Below, one piece after another: positions 24,893 to 33,952 of a stretch of DNA of 64,000 nucleotides. The stretch lies in contig CBDEVU010000006.1 of assembly GCA_965243715.1 (NCBI GenBank), positions 1-64,000 of the forward strand, read 5' to 3'. The stretch is from UBA11606 sp965243715. GTDB lineage: Bacteria > Actinomycetota > Acidimicrobiia > Acidimicrobiales > Aldehydirespiratoraceae. How positions within the stretch are numbered: position 1 is the stretch's first letter; each line of letters begins with the position of its first letter. Both the position numbers and the translations under genes were made by a program. Below the pieces are notes generated by a model that saw only the letters and a list, made by a program, of their open reading frames with translations, ran no database searches and was not told where the DNA came from.

Positions 24893-25771
24893 ATGTCAAA
24901 ATGTGCGTTTATTGGCCTCGGTGTCATGGGGTATCCCATGGCCGGGCATCTGGTTGCGGCCGACCACGAAGTGACGGTGTACAACCGGACCGCCTCGCGG
25001 GCCGCGGACTGGGTAGTCGAACACGGTGGCCGCGCCGCGGCGACACCCGCCGAGGCAGCCACCGGCCGTGACTTCGTGTTCTTGTGTGTCGGCGACGACC
25101 CCGACGTGCGAGCCGTCGCTACCGGCGACGAAGGTGCCTTGTCGTCCATGGCCCCGGGGACGCTTCTCGTCGACCACACGACCGCCTCGGCCGAAGTAGC
25201 CCGTGAGGTGCATTCGGCCGCGGCGAAGCGTGGTGTGGGCTTCGTCGATGCGCCGATTTCTGGAGGTCAAGCAGGTGCCGAAAATGGCCTGCTCACCGTG
25301 ATGTGTGGCGGCGAACAGGCCCACTTTGAGGCCGCCGCGCCGGTTATTGCTGCCTACGCGAAAGCGTGTAACCGACTCGGGGGGCCGGGGTCGGGTCAAC
25401 TCACCAAGATGGTGAACCAGATCTGCATTGCGGGCCTCATCCAGGGACTGAGCGAGGGGATCGACTTTGCCCAGCGCGCTGGTCTCGATGTGGGCGAAGT
25501 TGTTGACACCATTGCTAAAGGTGCCGCCGGTTCGTGGCAGATGGAGAACCGAGCCTTGACCATGGCCGAGGAAAAGTTTGACTATGGCTTTGCCCTCGAC
25601 TGGATGCGCAAGGACCTAGGCATCTGCTTTGCCGAGGCGAAGCGTAACGGCGCCGCCCTGCCGGTGACCACGATCGTCGACGGCTACTACGCCCAACTCC
25701 AAGCAATGGGACTCGGTCGATGGGACACCAGCACCTTGATTCACCTCCTCCGCCCGTCACCGGCTAGCTAG
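24893..25771 (+). CDS. NAD-dependent beta-hydroxyacid dehydrogenase (3-hydroxyisobutyrate dehydrogenase family)
   Basis: A 292-residue dehydrogenase starting with the Rossmann motif FIGLGVMGYPMAGHL, then DAPISGGQAGAENGLLT (substrate-binding motif) and GSGQLTKMVNQI with the catalytic Lys. C-terminal KDLGICFAEAKRNGAALP is typical of HIBADH, tartronate semialdehyde reductase and GLYR-type enzymes. Divergent from the selenoprotein gene, 38 bp apart. Convergent with the iclR-type gene. Specific substrate unknown. Confidence 0.9.
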   Translation: MSKCAFIGLGVMGYPMAGHLVAADHEVTVYNRTASRAADWVVEHGGRAAATPAEAATGRDFVFLCVGDDPDVRAVATGDEGALSSMAPGTLLVDHTTASAEVAREVHSAAAKRGVGFVDAPISGGQAGAENGLLTVMCGGEQAHFEAAAPVIAAYAKACNRLGGPGSGQLTKMVNQICIAGLIQGLSEGIDFAQRAGLDVGEVVDTIAKGAAGSWQMENRALTMAEEKFDYGFALDWMRKDLGICFAEAKRNGAALPVTTIVDGYYAQLQAMGLGRWDTSTLIHLLRPSPAS

Positions 25772-25794
25772 GCCCCTAGGCCCTAGGCCGCACT

Positions 25795-26562
25795 TCAGCC
25801 CAGCAGAGTGCTCGTTCGTTGGGCGACGAGGCGAACCACGTTGGCGGCGAGAGTTGGTTGGTCGGTCGGGTTTAGTCGGTAGGCGGGGCCGTACAAGCTC
25901 ACCGCGGCGGCCACTCCCGAGGCGGGCGTAAGCGCGACGGCCAGACCGTTGACCTCTAGGTCGAGGTCTTGATCCGTCCAAACGAAGCCGTCCTTGCGGG
26001 CACGTCGCAGGCGGGTGCGGATGGCGTCGGGATCGGTGACGGTGAAGGGCGTCGCCGCGTCGAGGGGTTCGGCGAGGTAAGCATCGAGTCGGTCCTTGGG
26101 CCAGGCCGCCATCAGGGTAAGGCCGGGGGCGACGACGTGAAACGGCAGACTGACCCCAGTGGAGTCGGGGACCTTCACGGCTGAGGGTCCTGTGATTTGG
26201 GCGAGGTAGTGAGCGCCAGCGGCTGAGTCGACGGTTAGCGCCACACTCTCGCCGTATCGCTCCACGAGTTCTAAAAGGAGCGGTCGGAGCCGGTATTCGA
26301 GCGCCGCGCCAGCGCTTCCAACTCCCTGCAGTGTCTCGATGGCGGGGCCGGTGCTGAGAGTGCCGTTACTGCTTCGGGTGAGCATGCCTAACTCCACTAG
26401 TTGGACGGCGAGTCGAGCCGCTGTCGAACGGGGGAGTCCGCAACGGCGGCCGAGTTCACGCACTCCCAGCGGACTGGTAGCCGCAGCCACCGTCTGCAGC
26501 ACAAGAAAAGCTCGTTCGATCGGCCCTGACGAGAAGGTTGACAATCCGGATTTGTCAAGCAT
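25795..26562 (-). CDS. IclR-family transcriptional regulator
   Basis: A 255-residue regulator with an N-terminal winged HTH (IERAFLVLQTVAA, GVRELGRRCGLPRSTAARL) and the C-terminal IclR effector domain. Divergent from the gamma-butyrobetaine/carnitine operon with only 14 bp between start codons, so it is the obvious candidate regulator of that operon. The palindrome AAGCATATGCTT at 26557-26568 overlaps its own start codon and the -10 of the divergent promoter. Confidence 0.9.
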   Translation of the reverse strand: MLDKSGLSTFSSGPIERAFLVLQTVAAATSPLGVRELGRRCGLPRSTAARLAVQLVELGMLTRSSNGTLSTGPAIETLQGVGSAGAALEYRLRPLLLELVERYGESVALTVDSAAGAHYLAQITGPSAVKVPDSTGVSLPFHVVAPGLTLMAAWPKDRLDAYLAEPLDAATPFTVTDPDAIRTRLRRARKDGFVWTDQDLDLEVNGLAVALTPASGVAAAVSLYGPAYRLNPTDQPTLAANVVRLVAQRTSTLLG

Positions 26563-26567
26563 ATGCT
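26538..26567 (+). promoter_or_regulatory. Sigma70-type promoter of the carnitine operon, leaderless
   Basis: TTGACA (26538-26543), an 18-bp spacer and TATGCT (26562-26567). The predicted transcript start is within a few bases of the ATG at 26577, so the dioxygenase mRNA is probably leaderless. Confidence 0.6.
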
Positions 26568-26568
26568 T
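26557..26568. promoter_or_regulatory. Palindrome AAGCATATGCTT, putative IclR operator
   Basis: A perfect 12-bp palindrome covering the -10 of the rightward promoter and the iclR start codon. Binding here would block both directions. Confidence 0.5.
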
Positions 26569-26576
26569 AGCCTATC

Positions 26577-27755
26577 ATGCAGGACGTCCCACTCAATAGG
26601 ACACCCGACTTTTATCACTACGAGGAGCGCCCACTCTCCTCCGCCGTGCTGGTCGACGATGTCGCTCATATTCAATGGTCCGACGGGGTGAAGTTGGACG
26701 CGTTTTCGCTCTGGTTATTCGAAAACCAGATGGGTAACGTCACTATCGAAGACAGGACACGGGAGTCCAAGATTGACCCCGCACTCTTCCCGGACGACGA
26801 GGTTCTTGCTGCGGTATGTATTGCTGAGAGCGGCGATCTAGTAGCTGATTTCGTCAACGGCGGGCGTGCGGTGTACCACTCCGGATGGCTGCGCCACGTC
26901 GCTGACGGTGGGGCTAAGACGGAGGCCAACCTTCCCACCGCGGTCGAATGGACCACGGTCGACCTGACCGAACCCCCCACCTTTGACGGGCCGTCGGTCC
27001 TAGCTGACGATGCGGCGATGCTCGCCTGGCTCCGCACGGTGGCTACCTTCGGAATCGCCCGTCTAGAGAATTTGGGTACGACCAAAGCCGATCTTGGCGA
27101 ACTCGGCCCACGCATCGGTGCTCTGAGGGACACGAACTTCGGGCCGACGTGGCCGGTGAGTGTGGACATCAAGCCAGCTTCTACCGCCAACACGTCACTC
27201 TCGCTGCCCCCTCATACTGATCTTCCGACGCGCGAAACGCCACCGGGATTTCAGCTCCTGCATTGCCTGGTGAACACCTGTCGGGGCGGCTTTAGCACGA
27301 TGGCCGACGGCTACGCCGTGGCCCGTGACCTCGCCGAGAACGACCCTGACCATTACGACGCGCTGTGTACCCTCAACTGGGTATTTTTCAATCGGTCCCC
27401 GCACCACGACCATCGGTGGACAGGGCCCATCATCGATCACGGCGCCCCCGGGATGCCGCTGACTCTGCGGGCTTTTCACCCCGTGCGAGGCTTCCCCGAC
27501 ATGGCGATCGAGGACCAACCCCGAGCCTACGCAGCCCTGCGGGCGTTCAGCCGTCGAGCCGGTTCCGAGCAGTTTCAGCTGCGCTATCCGTTCAAGCCGG
27601 GCGACCTCGTAATGTTCGACAATCGTCGCATCCTTCACGGGCGAGCCGAGATCGACATCGACGGCGGGGTGCGAGAGTTGCACGGCGCCTACTTAGACCA
27701 CGACGAACTCTACTCCCGAATCCGGGTCCTGAGCCGCCACCAAAACCAGCCTTAA
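26577..27755 (+). CDS. Gamma-butyrobetaine dioxygenase-like TauD-family oxygenase
   Basis: A 392-residue Fe(II)/2-oxoglutarate oxygenase with the two-domain layout of gamma-butyrobetaine/trimethyllysine hydroxylases: an N-terminal DUF971-like domain (IQWSDGVKLDAFSLWLFENQ) and the TauD fold. Iron ligands are H213 and D215 (PPHTDLPTRE) and a distal H354 (DNRRILHGR). It would hydroxylate gamma-butyrobetaine to L-carnitine. The next genes encode a BKACE enzyme and a carnitine dehydrogenase-like protein, which strongly supports this role. Confidence 0.88.
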   Translation: MQDVPLNRTPDFYHYEERPLSSAVLVDDVAHIQWSDGVKLDAFSLWLFENQMGNVTIEDRTRESKIDPALFPDDEVLAAVCIAESGDLVADFVNGGRAVYHSGWLRHVADGGAKTEANLPTAVEWTTVDLTEPPTFDGPSVLADDAAMLAWLRTVATFGIARLENLGTTKADLGELGPRIGALRDTNFGPTWPVSVDIKPASTANTSLSLPPHTDLPTRETPPGFQLLHCLVNTCRGGFSTMADGYAVARDLAENDPDHYDALCTLNWVFFNRSPHHDHRWTGPIIDHGAPGMPLTLRAFHPVRGFPDMAIEDQPRAYAALRAFSRRAGSEQFQLRYPFKPGDLVMFDNRRILHGRAEIDIDGGVRELHGAYLDHDELYSRIRVLSRHQNQP

Positions 27756-27767
27756 CCGGAGAACTCA

Positions 27768-28661
27768 ATGACCAGCGTCTACATCACCTGTGCCGTCACC
27801 GGCGGGGGTGACACCGTTAGCAAATCGGTGCATGTCCCGATTACCCCCGAACAGATCGCCGACTCCGCCATCGCCGCGGCCCACGCCGGAGCGGCGATAG
27901 TTCACTGCCATGTGCGCGACATTGACACGGGCGGACCCAGCCGCGATATCGACCTCTACCGAGAAGTGACTGAACGCATCCGCGCCTCCGACACCGACGT
28001 CATAATCAACCTCACCGGCGGAACCGGCGCTGACCTCACCTTAGGCGGGGTCGAGAACCCGCTGCCGCTCCACGACGAGGGCACCGACATGGCGGGCGCC
28101 ACCGAACGCATGGCCCACATCGTCGAGTGTCAGCCCGAAATCGCCACCATCGACATGGGAACTATGAACTTTGGTGAGGGTGATTACATAATGACTAACT
28201 CCACTGCTCAACTCGATGAGATCGCCCGACAGTTTCAGGCCATTGACGTGCAGCCTGAACTGGAATGCTTCGACACCGGTCACCTCTGGTACGCAAAAGA
28301 ACAAGAGAAGCGGGGCCTATACGTTGGCAAGACGATGAACGCTCAGTTGTGCATGGGCGTACCGTGGGGGGCCCCCGACGATATGTTCACCCTCTTGGCG
28401 ATGGTCAACAATGTTCCCGATCATTGGCACTACTCCGCTTTTTCGATCGGCCGACGCGAACTCGAATACGTCGCTGCCGCGGTCTTGGTGGGCGCCAACA
28501 TTCGGGTGGGTCTGGAGGACAACTTGTATCTGTCGAAGGGGATCAAAGCCAGCAACGCCGACCTCGTCGAGCGGGCCACCGTTATTCTCGGCGCGATGAA
28601 CATTGACGTCATGGGACCCGCCGAAGTCCGCGACATGCTGAACCTCACCAAGCATGGCTAG
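27768..28661 (+). CDS. Beta-keto acid cleavage enzyme (BKACE, DUF849), probable 3-dehydrocarnitine cleavage
   Basis: A 297-residue TIM-barrel enzyme of the BKACE family. Visible marks: ITCAVTGGG (N-terminal strand), IVHCHVRDIDTGGPSRD (Zn-binding HxH), INLTGGTG, FDTGHLWYA and a C-terminal VGLEDNLYLSKG with conserved Glu/Asp. BKACE enzymes condense a beta-keto acid with acetyl-CoA to give acetoacetate and a new CoA ester. With 3-dehydrocarnitine this yields betainyl-CoA. Gap of 12 bp after the dioxygenase and 8-bp overlap with the dehydrogenase show one operon. Confidence 0.9.
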   Translation: MTSVYITCAVTGGGDTVSKSVHVPITPEQIADSAIAAAHAGAAIVHCHVRDIDTGGPSRDIDLYREVTERIRASDTDVIINLTGGTGADLTLGGVENPLPLHDEGTDMAGATERMAHIVECQPEIATIDMGTMNFGEGDYIMTNSTAQLDEIARQFQAIDVQPELECFDTGHLWYAKEQEKRGLYVGKTMNAQLCMGVPWGAPDDMFTLLAMVNNVPDHWHYSAFSIGRRELEYVAAAVLVGANIRVGLEDNLYLSKGIKASNADLVERATVILGAMNIDVMGPAEVRDMLNLTKHG

Positions 28662-29652
28662 CTCTAGCGTGCCCGCCCTCGATCAGGGCCACGTAGCCAT
28701 CATCGGAGCAGGGGTCATTGGTGCGGCGTGGGCGGCGCGTTGCGCCCTACACGGCCTCGACGTAGTGGTCTCCGATCCGAATCCTGAAGCGGGACGCATC
28801 GTCGATGAGGTGCTCGCCAACGCCCGACGGGCTTGGACCGACCTCGATCTGCCACGACCCGCCGAGGGGTCGATTACCCTCGTCGCCAGCATCGAAGCGG
28901 CCGTCACCGACGCCATCCATGTCCAAGAAAGCGCACCGGAGAACGTCGAACTCAAACAATCGATCCTCGCCGAGATCGACCGCTTCGCCCCGGTCAGCAC
29001 CGTGATCGGGTCGTCCACGTCGGGCATCTTGCCCACCGTCCTGCAAAAAACGCTGGGCCATCCCCAACGACTCGTAGTTGGCCATCCGTTCAATCCGGTA
29101 TATCTCGTTCCCCTTGTCGAGGTATGTGGCGGCAAGCAGACCAGCGCTCACAGCATTGAGCAGGCGATAGCGTTCTACGCCTCGGTTTCGATGAAACCTC
29201 TCCACGTCCGAGTCGAGATCGATGGGTTCATCGCCGATCGCTTACTCGAAGCGGTCTGGCGCGAAGCGTTGTGGCTGGTCAACGACGGTGTCGCTACTAC
29301 CGAGGAGATCGACGACGCGATTCGCTACGGCTTCGGGTTGCGCTGGGCTCAGATGGGTTTGTTCGAGACCTATCGCGTGGCCGGGGGCGAAGGTGGCATG
29401 GCCCACTTCATCGGCCAGTTCGGTCCTTGCCTCCAGTGGCCGTTGACCAAACTCATGGATGTCCCCGAACTCACCGACGACCTCGTGCAAACGATTGCCG
29501 ATCAATCTGACGAACAATCCGGTCAGTACAGCATTCGCCAACTTGAACGTATCCGGGACCGCAATGTGGCCGCCATTTTGCGGGCTTTGGAGGCTAACGA
29601 TTGGGGGGCTGGGGAAACCCTCGGCGCGCAGCGGGCCAAACTCAACTCCTGA
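28654..29652 (+). CDS. L-carnitine dehydrogenase-like 3-hydroxyacyl-CoA dehydrogenase family protein
   Basis: A 332-residue NAD-dependent enzyme: VAIIGAGVIGAAWAARCALHG (Rossmann), QESAPENVELKQ, GSSTSGILPT and GHPFNPVYLVPLVEV with the catalytic His, all in the 3-hydroxyacyl-CoA dehydrogenase fold as used by L-carnitine dehydrogenases. It would oxidise carnitine to 3-dehydrocarnitine, the substrate of the BKACE. A betainyl-CoA thioesterase gene is not next to it and must be elsewhere or fused in another protein. Confidence 0.88.
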   Translation: MASSSVPALDQGHVAIIGAGVIGAAWAARCALHGLDVVVSDPNPEAGRIVDEVLANARRAWTDLDLPRPAEGSITLVASIEAAVTDAIHVQESAPENVELKQSILAEIDRFAPVSTVIGSSTSGILPTVLQKTLGHPQRLVVGHPFNPVYLVPLVEVCGGKQTSAHSIEQAIAFYASVSMKPLHVRVEIDGFIADRLLEAVWREALWLVNDGVATTEEIDDAIRYGFGLRWAQMGLFETYRVAGGEGGMAHFIGQFGPCLQWPLTKLMDVPELTDDLVQTIADQSDEQSGQYSIRQLERIRDRNVAAILRALEANDWGAGETLGAQRAKLNS

Positions 29653-29673
29653 CCCTGACTAGTATCGCTAGGC

Positions 29674-30864
29674 ATGAGCGAGCGCTACACCATAATTTCG
29701 GCTGACTCTCATGCGGGCGGCAACATGGCCATGTACGAGCAGTACCTCCCCGCCGAATGGCGCGAGGCCTACGACGCTTGGCGGGGTGGCTACAAGAACC
29801 CGTACCGCGATCTCCAAGACGATGGGCGGAGTCGCAACTGGGACAATGAGCGGCGACTGGCAGAGCAGTACGCCGATGGCGTCGTGGCGGAGATCACTTT
29901 TCCCAACACGGTGCCGCCCTTCTATCCCACAGGTGCTCTGCTGGCCCGTTCGCCCACGGATCCCGCCGAGTTCGCCCGTCGCAAGGTCGGTCTTGACTGC
30001 CACAACCGCTGGCTCAGGGACTGGTGCGGGGAGTTCCCTGAGCAGCGGCGGGGCTTGCCGCAAATCTTTCTCGAAGACCTCGACGATGCCATCAAGACCC
30101 TTGAATGGGCGGCCGCCGAAGGCTTCAAGAGTTTCCTTTTACCCCATGTTGCGCCCGACATTGACCTGCCTGGGCTGTGGTCGCCGTATTGGGACCGGCT
30201 TTGGGCTACGGCGCAGGACCTTGATCTGGTGGTCACCCAGCACGGGGGCAACGGCACCCCCGACTACGGCAAAGACCCCGCGTCAACCATCATCTTTTTG
30301 ATGGAGGTGCCGTTCTTCGCCCATCGCAATCTCGCCCACCTCACCATGAGCGGCGTGTTCGAACGGTTCCCCCGACTCAAGTACGTTATGACCGAGCAAG
30401 GGGTGGCGTGGGCTGTCGATGAACTGCGCCGGATGGACGCCTACCACGGGCAGATGAAGCGGGGGCGGATAGGCGAACTGGGATTCTCGGCCGATATCGT
30501 GTTGTCCCTGAAGCCCACCGAGTACTTCGACCGCAACGTATGGATTGGGGCCAGTTTCCCGTCACCCGGCGAAGCTGAGGCCATCCGCGAACTCGGCCTT
30601 CATAAGGTCATGTGGGGATCGGATTATCCACACCACGAAGGTACCTATCCCTACAGCGTTGCGTCGTTGCAGCGGGCCTTTCACAGTTGGACCCCCGACG
30701 AGATGCGGCTGATTCTCAGCCAGAACGCGGCCGAGATTTACCATTTCGATCTCGACGCGTTGGCGAGTTTAGGGGCCGCGCACGGACCGACTGTCGAGGA
30801 GGTCGCGACGCCGCTAGCGGAGATCCCGCGTGACGCGACGAGTCCGGCCTTCTTCAAGCGCTGA
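29674..30864 (+). CDS. Amidohydrolase-2 family metal-dependent hydrolase/decarboxylase
   Basis: A 396-residue TIM-barrel amidohydrolase starting ERYTIISADSHAGG, where the usual N-terminal HxH is replaced by DSH. A conserved His occurs in VVTQHGGNG, and MWGSDYPHHEGTYPYS carries the catalytic Asp. This form is common in actinobacterial amidohydrolase-2 proteins with unknown substrates, related to ACMSD-type decarboxylases. It follows the carnitine genes by 21 bp in the same direction and may be part of the operon, but no step in carnitine breakdown needs it. Confidence 0.85.
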   Translation: MSERYTIISADSHAGGNMAMYEQYLPAEWREAYDAWRGGYKNPYRDLQDDGRSRNWDNERRLAEQYADGVVAEITFPNTVPPFYPTGALLARSPTDPAEFARRKVGLDCHNRWLRDWCGEFPEQRRGLPQIFLEDLDDAIKTLEWAAAEGFKSFLLPHVAPDIDLPGLWSPYWDRLWATAQDLDLVVTQHGGNGTPDYGKDPASTIIFLMEVPFFAHRNLAHLTMSGVFERFPRLKYVMTEQGVAWAVDELRRMDAYHGQMKRGRIGELGFSADIVLSLKPTEYFDRNVWIGASFPSPGEAEAIRELGLHKVMWGSDYPHHEGTYPYSVASLQRAFHSWTPDEMRLILSQNAAEIYHFDLDALASLGAAHGPTVEEVATPLAEIPRDATSPAFFKR

Positions 30865-30888
30865 GCTAGAAAGTGAGCAACCTCGAGC

Positions 30889-30902
30889 AAAATTAGAATT
30901 TT
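30889..30902 (+). terminator. AT-rich hairpin downstream of the carnitine operon
   Basis: AAAATTAGAATTTT followed by ATTTTTATT, a small stem plus T-rich tail, 25 bp after the amidohydrolase stop. The remaining 177 bp to the convergent WS/DGAT gene hold no recognisable gene or RNA. Confidence 0.5.
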
Positions 30903-31079
30903 ATTTTTATTGATTGGTAGAGTACCGTGCGAATTTTAACCGGAGTCCGAATTGGGGGATTCGGGCGATTGCGACGCTTTCCTGCGGGTTGGCGTCGTCG
31001 TCGCGCTAGCCGGATCACGGTTTATCGACCTACTACGAGAGGCAGGCACTTGCTTCGAATGAACCCGCACAGCGGAGCC

Positions 31080-32516
31080 TCAGTGGAGCACCGCTAATTC
31101 GTCGAGGGCGGCCTGGACGAGTTCGGCCAAGCGCGGCGGGTCGGTGATCGCCATGGGGTCGACCATGATGCCGATATCGAGGCTCCCGTTGTACGACATC
31201 AGCGTGGCGTTGCACGCCGCACCGGCTATCGGGCCGATGGCGTAGGTGGCTTCCACCGCCGCGCCGCCAATGAAGAGGGGGAGCGGCGCGCCGCGAATGT
31301 TGCTCGTTACGATGTCGATGCGGCGTCCCTGGTCGCGTCCGAGGCGGGTCACGACGGCGGTGGGGAGAAAACCTGCGACTGCGCTGAGTCGGTCGAGGGA
31401 GATGGCCTCGCCGCTTTCCGAGGGCGCCATGGCGTGATGCAAAGCCGCTAGGCGTTCATCGTGGCTGGTATCAGCAACTGGCGCGGTGACGCGAATCGGC
31501 GAGAACGCGTTCCCGCCCACTCCGGTACCCGTGCGCGTGCTACGGACATAGGACATGGATAAAAAGTCGGGCTCTTCGCCGTTTTCGCTCAGGTAGGCTG
31601 CGCCAGCGTTGGCCATCGCGGTCACGAAAAGATCGTTGACGGTAACGTTGCGTTGCTTCGCCGCGGCCTTTACCGTATCGAGCGATTTCTGGGCGGTAAC
31701 CAACACCCGGGCACCGGACCGTTTGGCCCAGACGCGAGAGCAACTATCGGTAGCGTGGTTGCCCGACAGTTGACTCATCGCGGCGCGCAGCGAATCGGTC
31801 AGCGTGTCGATTCGTTCACGAATACGGTCCGGGTCGGCTCCGATTAGCGCTATTTCGCCAGCCGCGGCTTTGAGTGCGCCCAACGGGGCGGCGAGCGCCT
31901 CGAGAATCGCCGAGGTGGTTGAGTCCGCTACGGGCGGGGCGGCCGCGGCTCGGGTGCGCAGCAACTCCCTAAGGTCGACCGGCGACTGACGAGGCGGGTT
32001 GCGTTCGAGATCGATGTAAACCTCAGACATGCGCAGAGCCCCGATTCCGTCGGCGATACTGTGGTGAAGCCGAGAAATGAGCGCCCCGTTACCGTTGCCT
32101 AGCCCGCGGACGCTGTAGATCGCCCACGGCGGGCGGTCCGGTGGTAGGGGCGTGGTGTGAATCTGTGTCGCTAGGGCGAGCAGGGCCGTTCGATCGCCTG
32201 GGGCCGCAACGTCGACCTCGATGATGTGATTGTTGAGGTCAAACTCGGGGTCAATTTCCCAACGCGGCGAACCGGTCGGGTGAGACGCTTCCACGACCCG
32301 TTCGGCCAAGCGTGGGATCTGGGCCACCCCGTGGCTTATCTTGTCGCGGAAAACGCCAAGATCTACTGGTTGATCGAGAGGGGCCACCAGGCTGCCACTC
32401 GGGTCAAGCCATGGGTCGGAAGCCACTCGCCACATTAGCGCTTCCCCCGGTGACATCTCGGCTTCAAACTCGAGTGTGCGTGCTCGGAATCCGCCCGATG
32501 GTTGGTTGTCGGTCAT
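31080..32516 (-). CDS. Wax ester synthase/diacylglycerol acyltransferase (WS/DGAT)
   Basis: A 478-residue acyltransferase making triacylglycerol or wax esters. It has the condensation motif HHSIADG (RLHHSIADGIGAL), a start region RVASDPWLDPSG, and C-terminal segments TSNIRGAPLPLFIGG and SYNGSLDIGIMVDP diagnostic of the family. Coupled by ATGA overlap to the upstream HAD-PlsC gene, as in the Mycobacterium tuberculosis Rv2484c-Rv2483c neighbourhood. Provides the product coated by the MLDS-like protein at 23.7 kb. Confidence 0.92.
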   Translation of the reverse strand: MTDNQPSGGFRARTLEFEAEMSPGEALMWRVASDPWLDPSGSLVAPLDQPVDLGVFRDKISHGVAQIPRLAERVVEASHPTGSPRWEIDPEFDLNNHIIEVDVAAPGDRTALLALATQIHTTPLPPDRPPWAIYSVRGLGNGNGALISRLHHSIADGIGALRMSEVYIDLERNPPRQSPVDLRELLRTRAAAAPPVADSTTSAILEALAAPLGALKAAAGEIALIGADPDRIRERIDTLTDSLRAAMSQLSGNHATDSCSRVWAKRSGARVLVTAQKSLDTVKAAAKQRNVTVNDLFVTAMANAGAAYLSENGEEPDFLSMSYVRSTRTGTGVGGNAFSPIRVTAPVADTSHDERLAALHHAMAPSESGEAISLDRLSAVAGFLPTAVVTRLGRDQGRRIDIVTSNIRGAPLPLFIGGAAVEATYAIGPIAGAACNATLMSYNGSLDIGIMVDPMAITDPPRLAELVQAALDELAVLH

Positions 32517-33949
32517 GACGTTGGACCGTCTGTTCCCGGTCGACGGTTGGCTTCGTTCTCGGGGTTACCCGCCCATCCCGGCGGGTAGGTGGCGGCCAGT
32601 TCCTCGGGGGTTGGCTGGTGGGGTTCTCGGGCGGCGGCGGGAAGAAGTTCGGTGATGGCTTGCATGATTGTCTTTGTGTCGGTGTCGTGGCTGCGATACG
32701 CCAACCCCACAGCGGGGCCAACCGTGGCACTTATCTCTGGTCGGTCCACGAAGTTCAGGCGCGGGAGGCGAGAACTTCGGGGCCACACCTTTTCGGTGCC
32801 CCAGATACCGACCGGAATGACCGGTGCCTTGGTCACTGCGGCGAGTCGAGAGGCCCCCCAACGACCTTTTAGAACAGGATCAAAGAAAGCAGGCCCTCGC
32901 GGAATCGTGCCCTGCGGCAAAAGAACCACGAGGTCGCCACCGTTGATCGCGTCGATCGCGGCGTCGAGGGGGCCGGTACTGCCCGACGCCCGATCGACTC
33001 GAATGCCCCCGCTGGCTTGCATGAGCGGGCCAATGATCGGAGCGTCAAATACCTCTTTTTTGCCGAGGAAGCGAGCGTTGCGCCCCGCTCGGGCCAGAAC
33101 GGTCATCATCACCGACGGATCGAAATAGCTACGGTGGTTGCTGACGACGATCGCCCCACCTGTTGGTGGAATATGGTCGAGGCCGTGCAGTTCGAGTTTG
33201 GCGTTGGGCAACAACTCGGGTCGCATGAACGGCCGCATTAACTCTTGGAACTCCAAGCCCGCGACCTTGATGACGCCTTCGGGTTTGTCGAAGAACCGCA
33301 CCGGCCAATCGTTTAGCTGGGCGGTTGCGGCGAGGCGAGCGTCGGGGTTGACCGCGACGGGATGGCCAACCACGTCGAGGAGGGCGGAATCGTAGTAGCT
33401 GTCGGAATAGGCCCACGATCCGCCGAGATCGATTTCGTGCTCGTGACACCACGCGGCTACCGCGTCGCGCTTGGCTGGTCCCCACACCACCTCACCGTCG
33501 AGTTCGCCGGTGAAGCGGCCACCAACTTGCACCCAGCGGGTAGCGACGACATCATCGAACTCGAGCACGGCGGCGAGCGGTCGCACTAAATGTTCGGGTG
33601 TGGTCGTGGCTAAGACAAGCGGTCGACCGGCCTCGCGGTGCCGCCGAAGCTCCGCGTGGGCAAACTCTGAGACGTGACCGGCGATTTCTTGGGCCGCCTT
33701 TTCTGCCGCCCGGATCGTAGTAGCTACATCCCATCCGGCGGCGGCCTTGGGGGCCAGTTTGGCGCTGCGACCCACCAATCCCGACTCGCCGAAGAGTTCG
33801 AAGGCCTTGAAGAAGGCGTCGGACAGCGCATTGCCGCCCGTGCTCGCGAGTCCCGCGTCGGCTAGATGGCGTTGGTAGATCTTGGGCGAGGCGACCGAGA
33901 CGAGAGTGCGGTCGAGGTCAAAGAAGGCGGCGGTTGGTTTGGAAGCGAT
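32513..33949 (-). CDS. HAD-IB phosphatase / 1-acylglycerol-3-phosphate acyltransferase fusion (PlsC-like), unusual ATC start
   Basis: About 478 residues: an N-terminal HAD-IB phosphatase (AAFFDLDRTLVS motif I; AYSDSYYDSALLDVVG motif III) and a C-terminal PlsC domain (VVSNHRSYFDPSVMM, the NHxxxxD site; LLPQGTIPRGP). The HAD motif I lies upstream of any ATG, GTG or TTG. The only room after the TAG of the preceding gene is AAC ATC GCT TCC, so the protein probably starts at ATC (33949-33947), where ATG would be expected. That is either a rare start codon or a base error. The later GTG at 33778 would delete the HAD nucleophile. Role: lysophosphatidate acylation in TAG/phospholipid synthesis. Confidence 0.78.
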   Translation of the reverse strand: MASKPTAAFFDLDRTLVSVASPKIYQRHLADAGLASTGGNALSDAFFKAFELFGESGLVGRSAKLAPKAAAGWDVATTIRAAEKAAQEIAGHVSEFAHAELRRHREAGRPLVLATTTPEHLVRPLAAVLEFDDVVATRWVQVGGRFTGELDGEVVWGPAKRDAVAAWCHEHEIDLGGSWAYSDSYYDSALLDVVGHPVAVNPDARLAATAQLNDWPVRFFDKPEGVIKVAGLEFQELMRPFMRPELLPNAKLELHGLDHIPPTGGAIVVSNHRSYFDPSVMMTVLARAGRNARFLGKKEVFDAPIIGPLMQASGGIRVDRASGSTGPLDAAIDAINGGDLVVLLPQGTIPRGPAFFDPVLKGRWGASRLAAVTKAPVIPVGIWGTEKVWPRSSRLPRLNFVDRPEISATVGPAVGLAYRSHDTDTKTIMQAITELLPAAAREPHQPTPEELAATYPPGWAGNPENEANRRPGTDGPTS

Positions 33950-33952
33950 GTT

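Noticed and set aside
30865..31079. Possible tRNA or small RNA in the gap
   Set aside because: No cloverleaf or conserved RNA features; only an A/T-rich hairpin.
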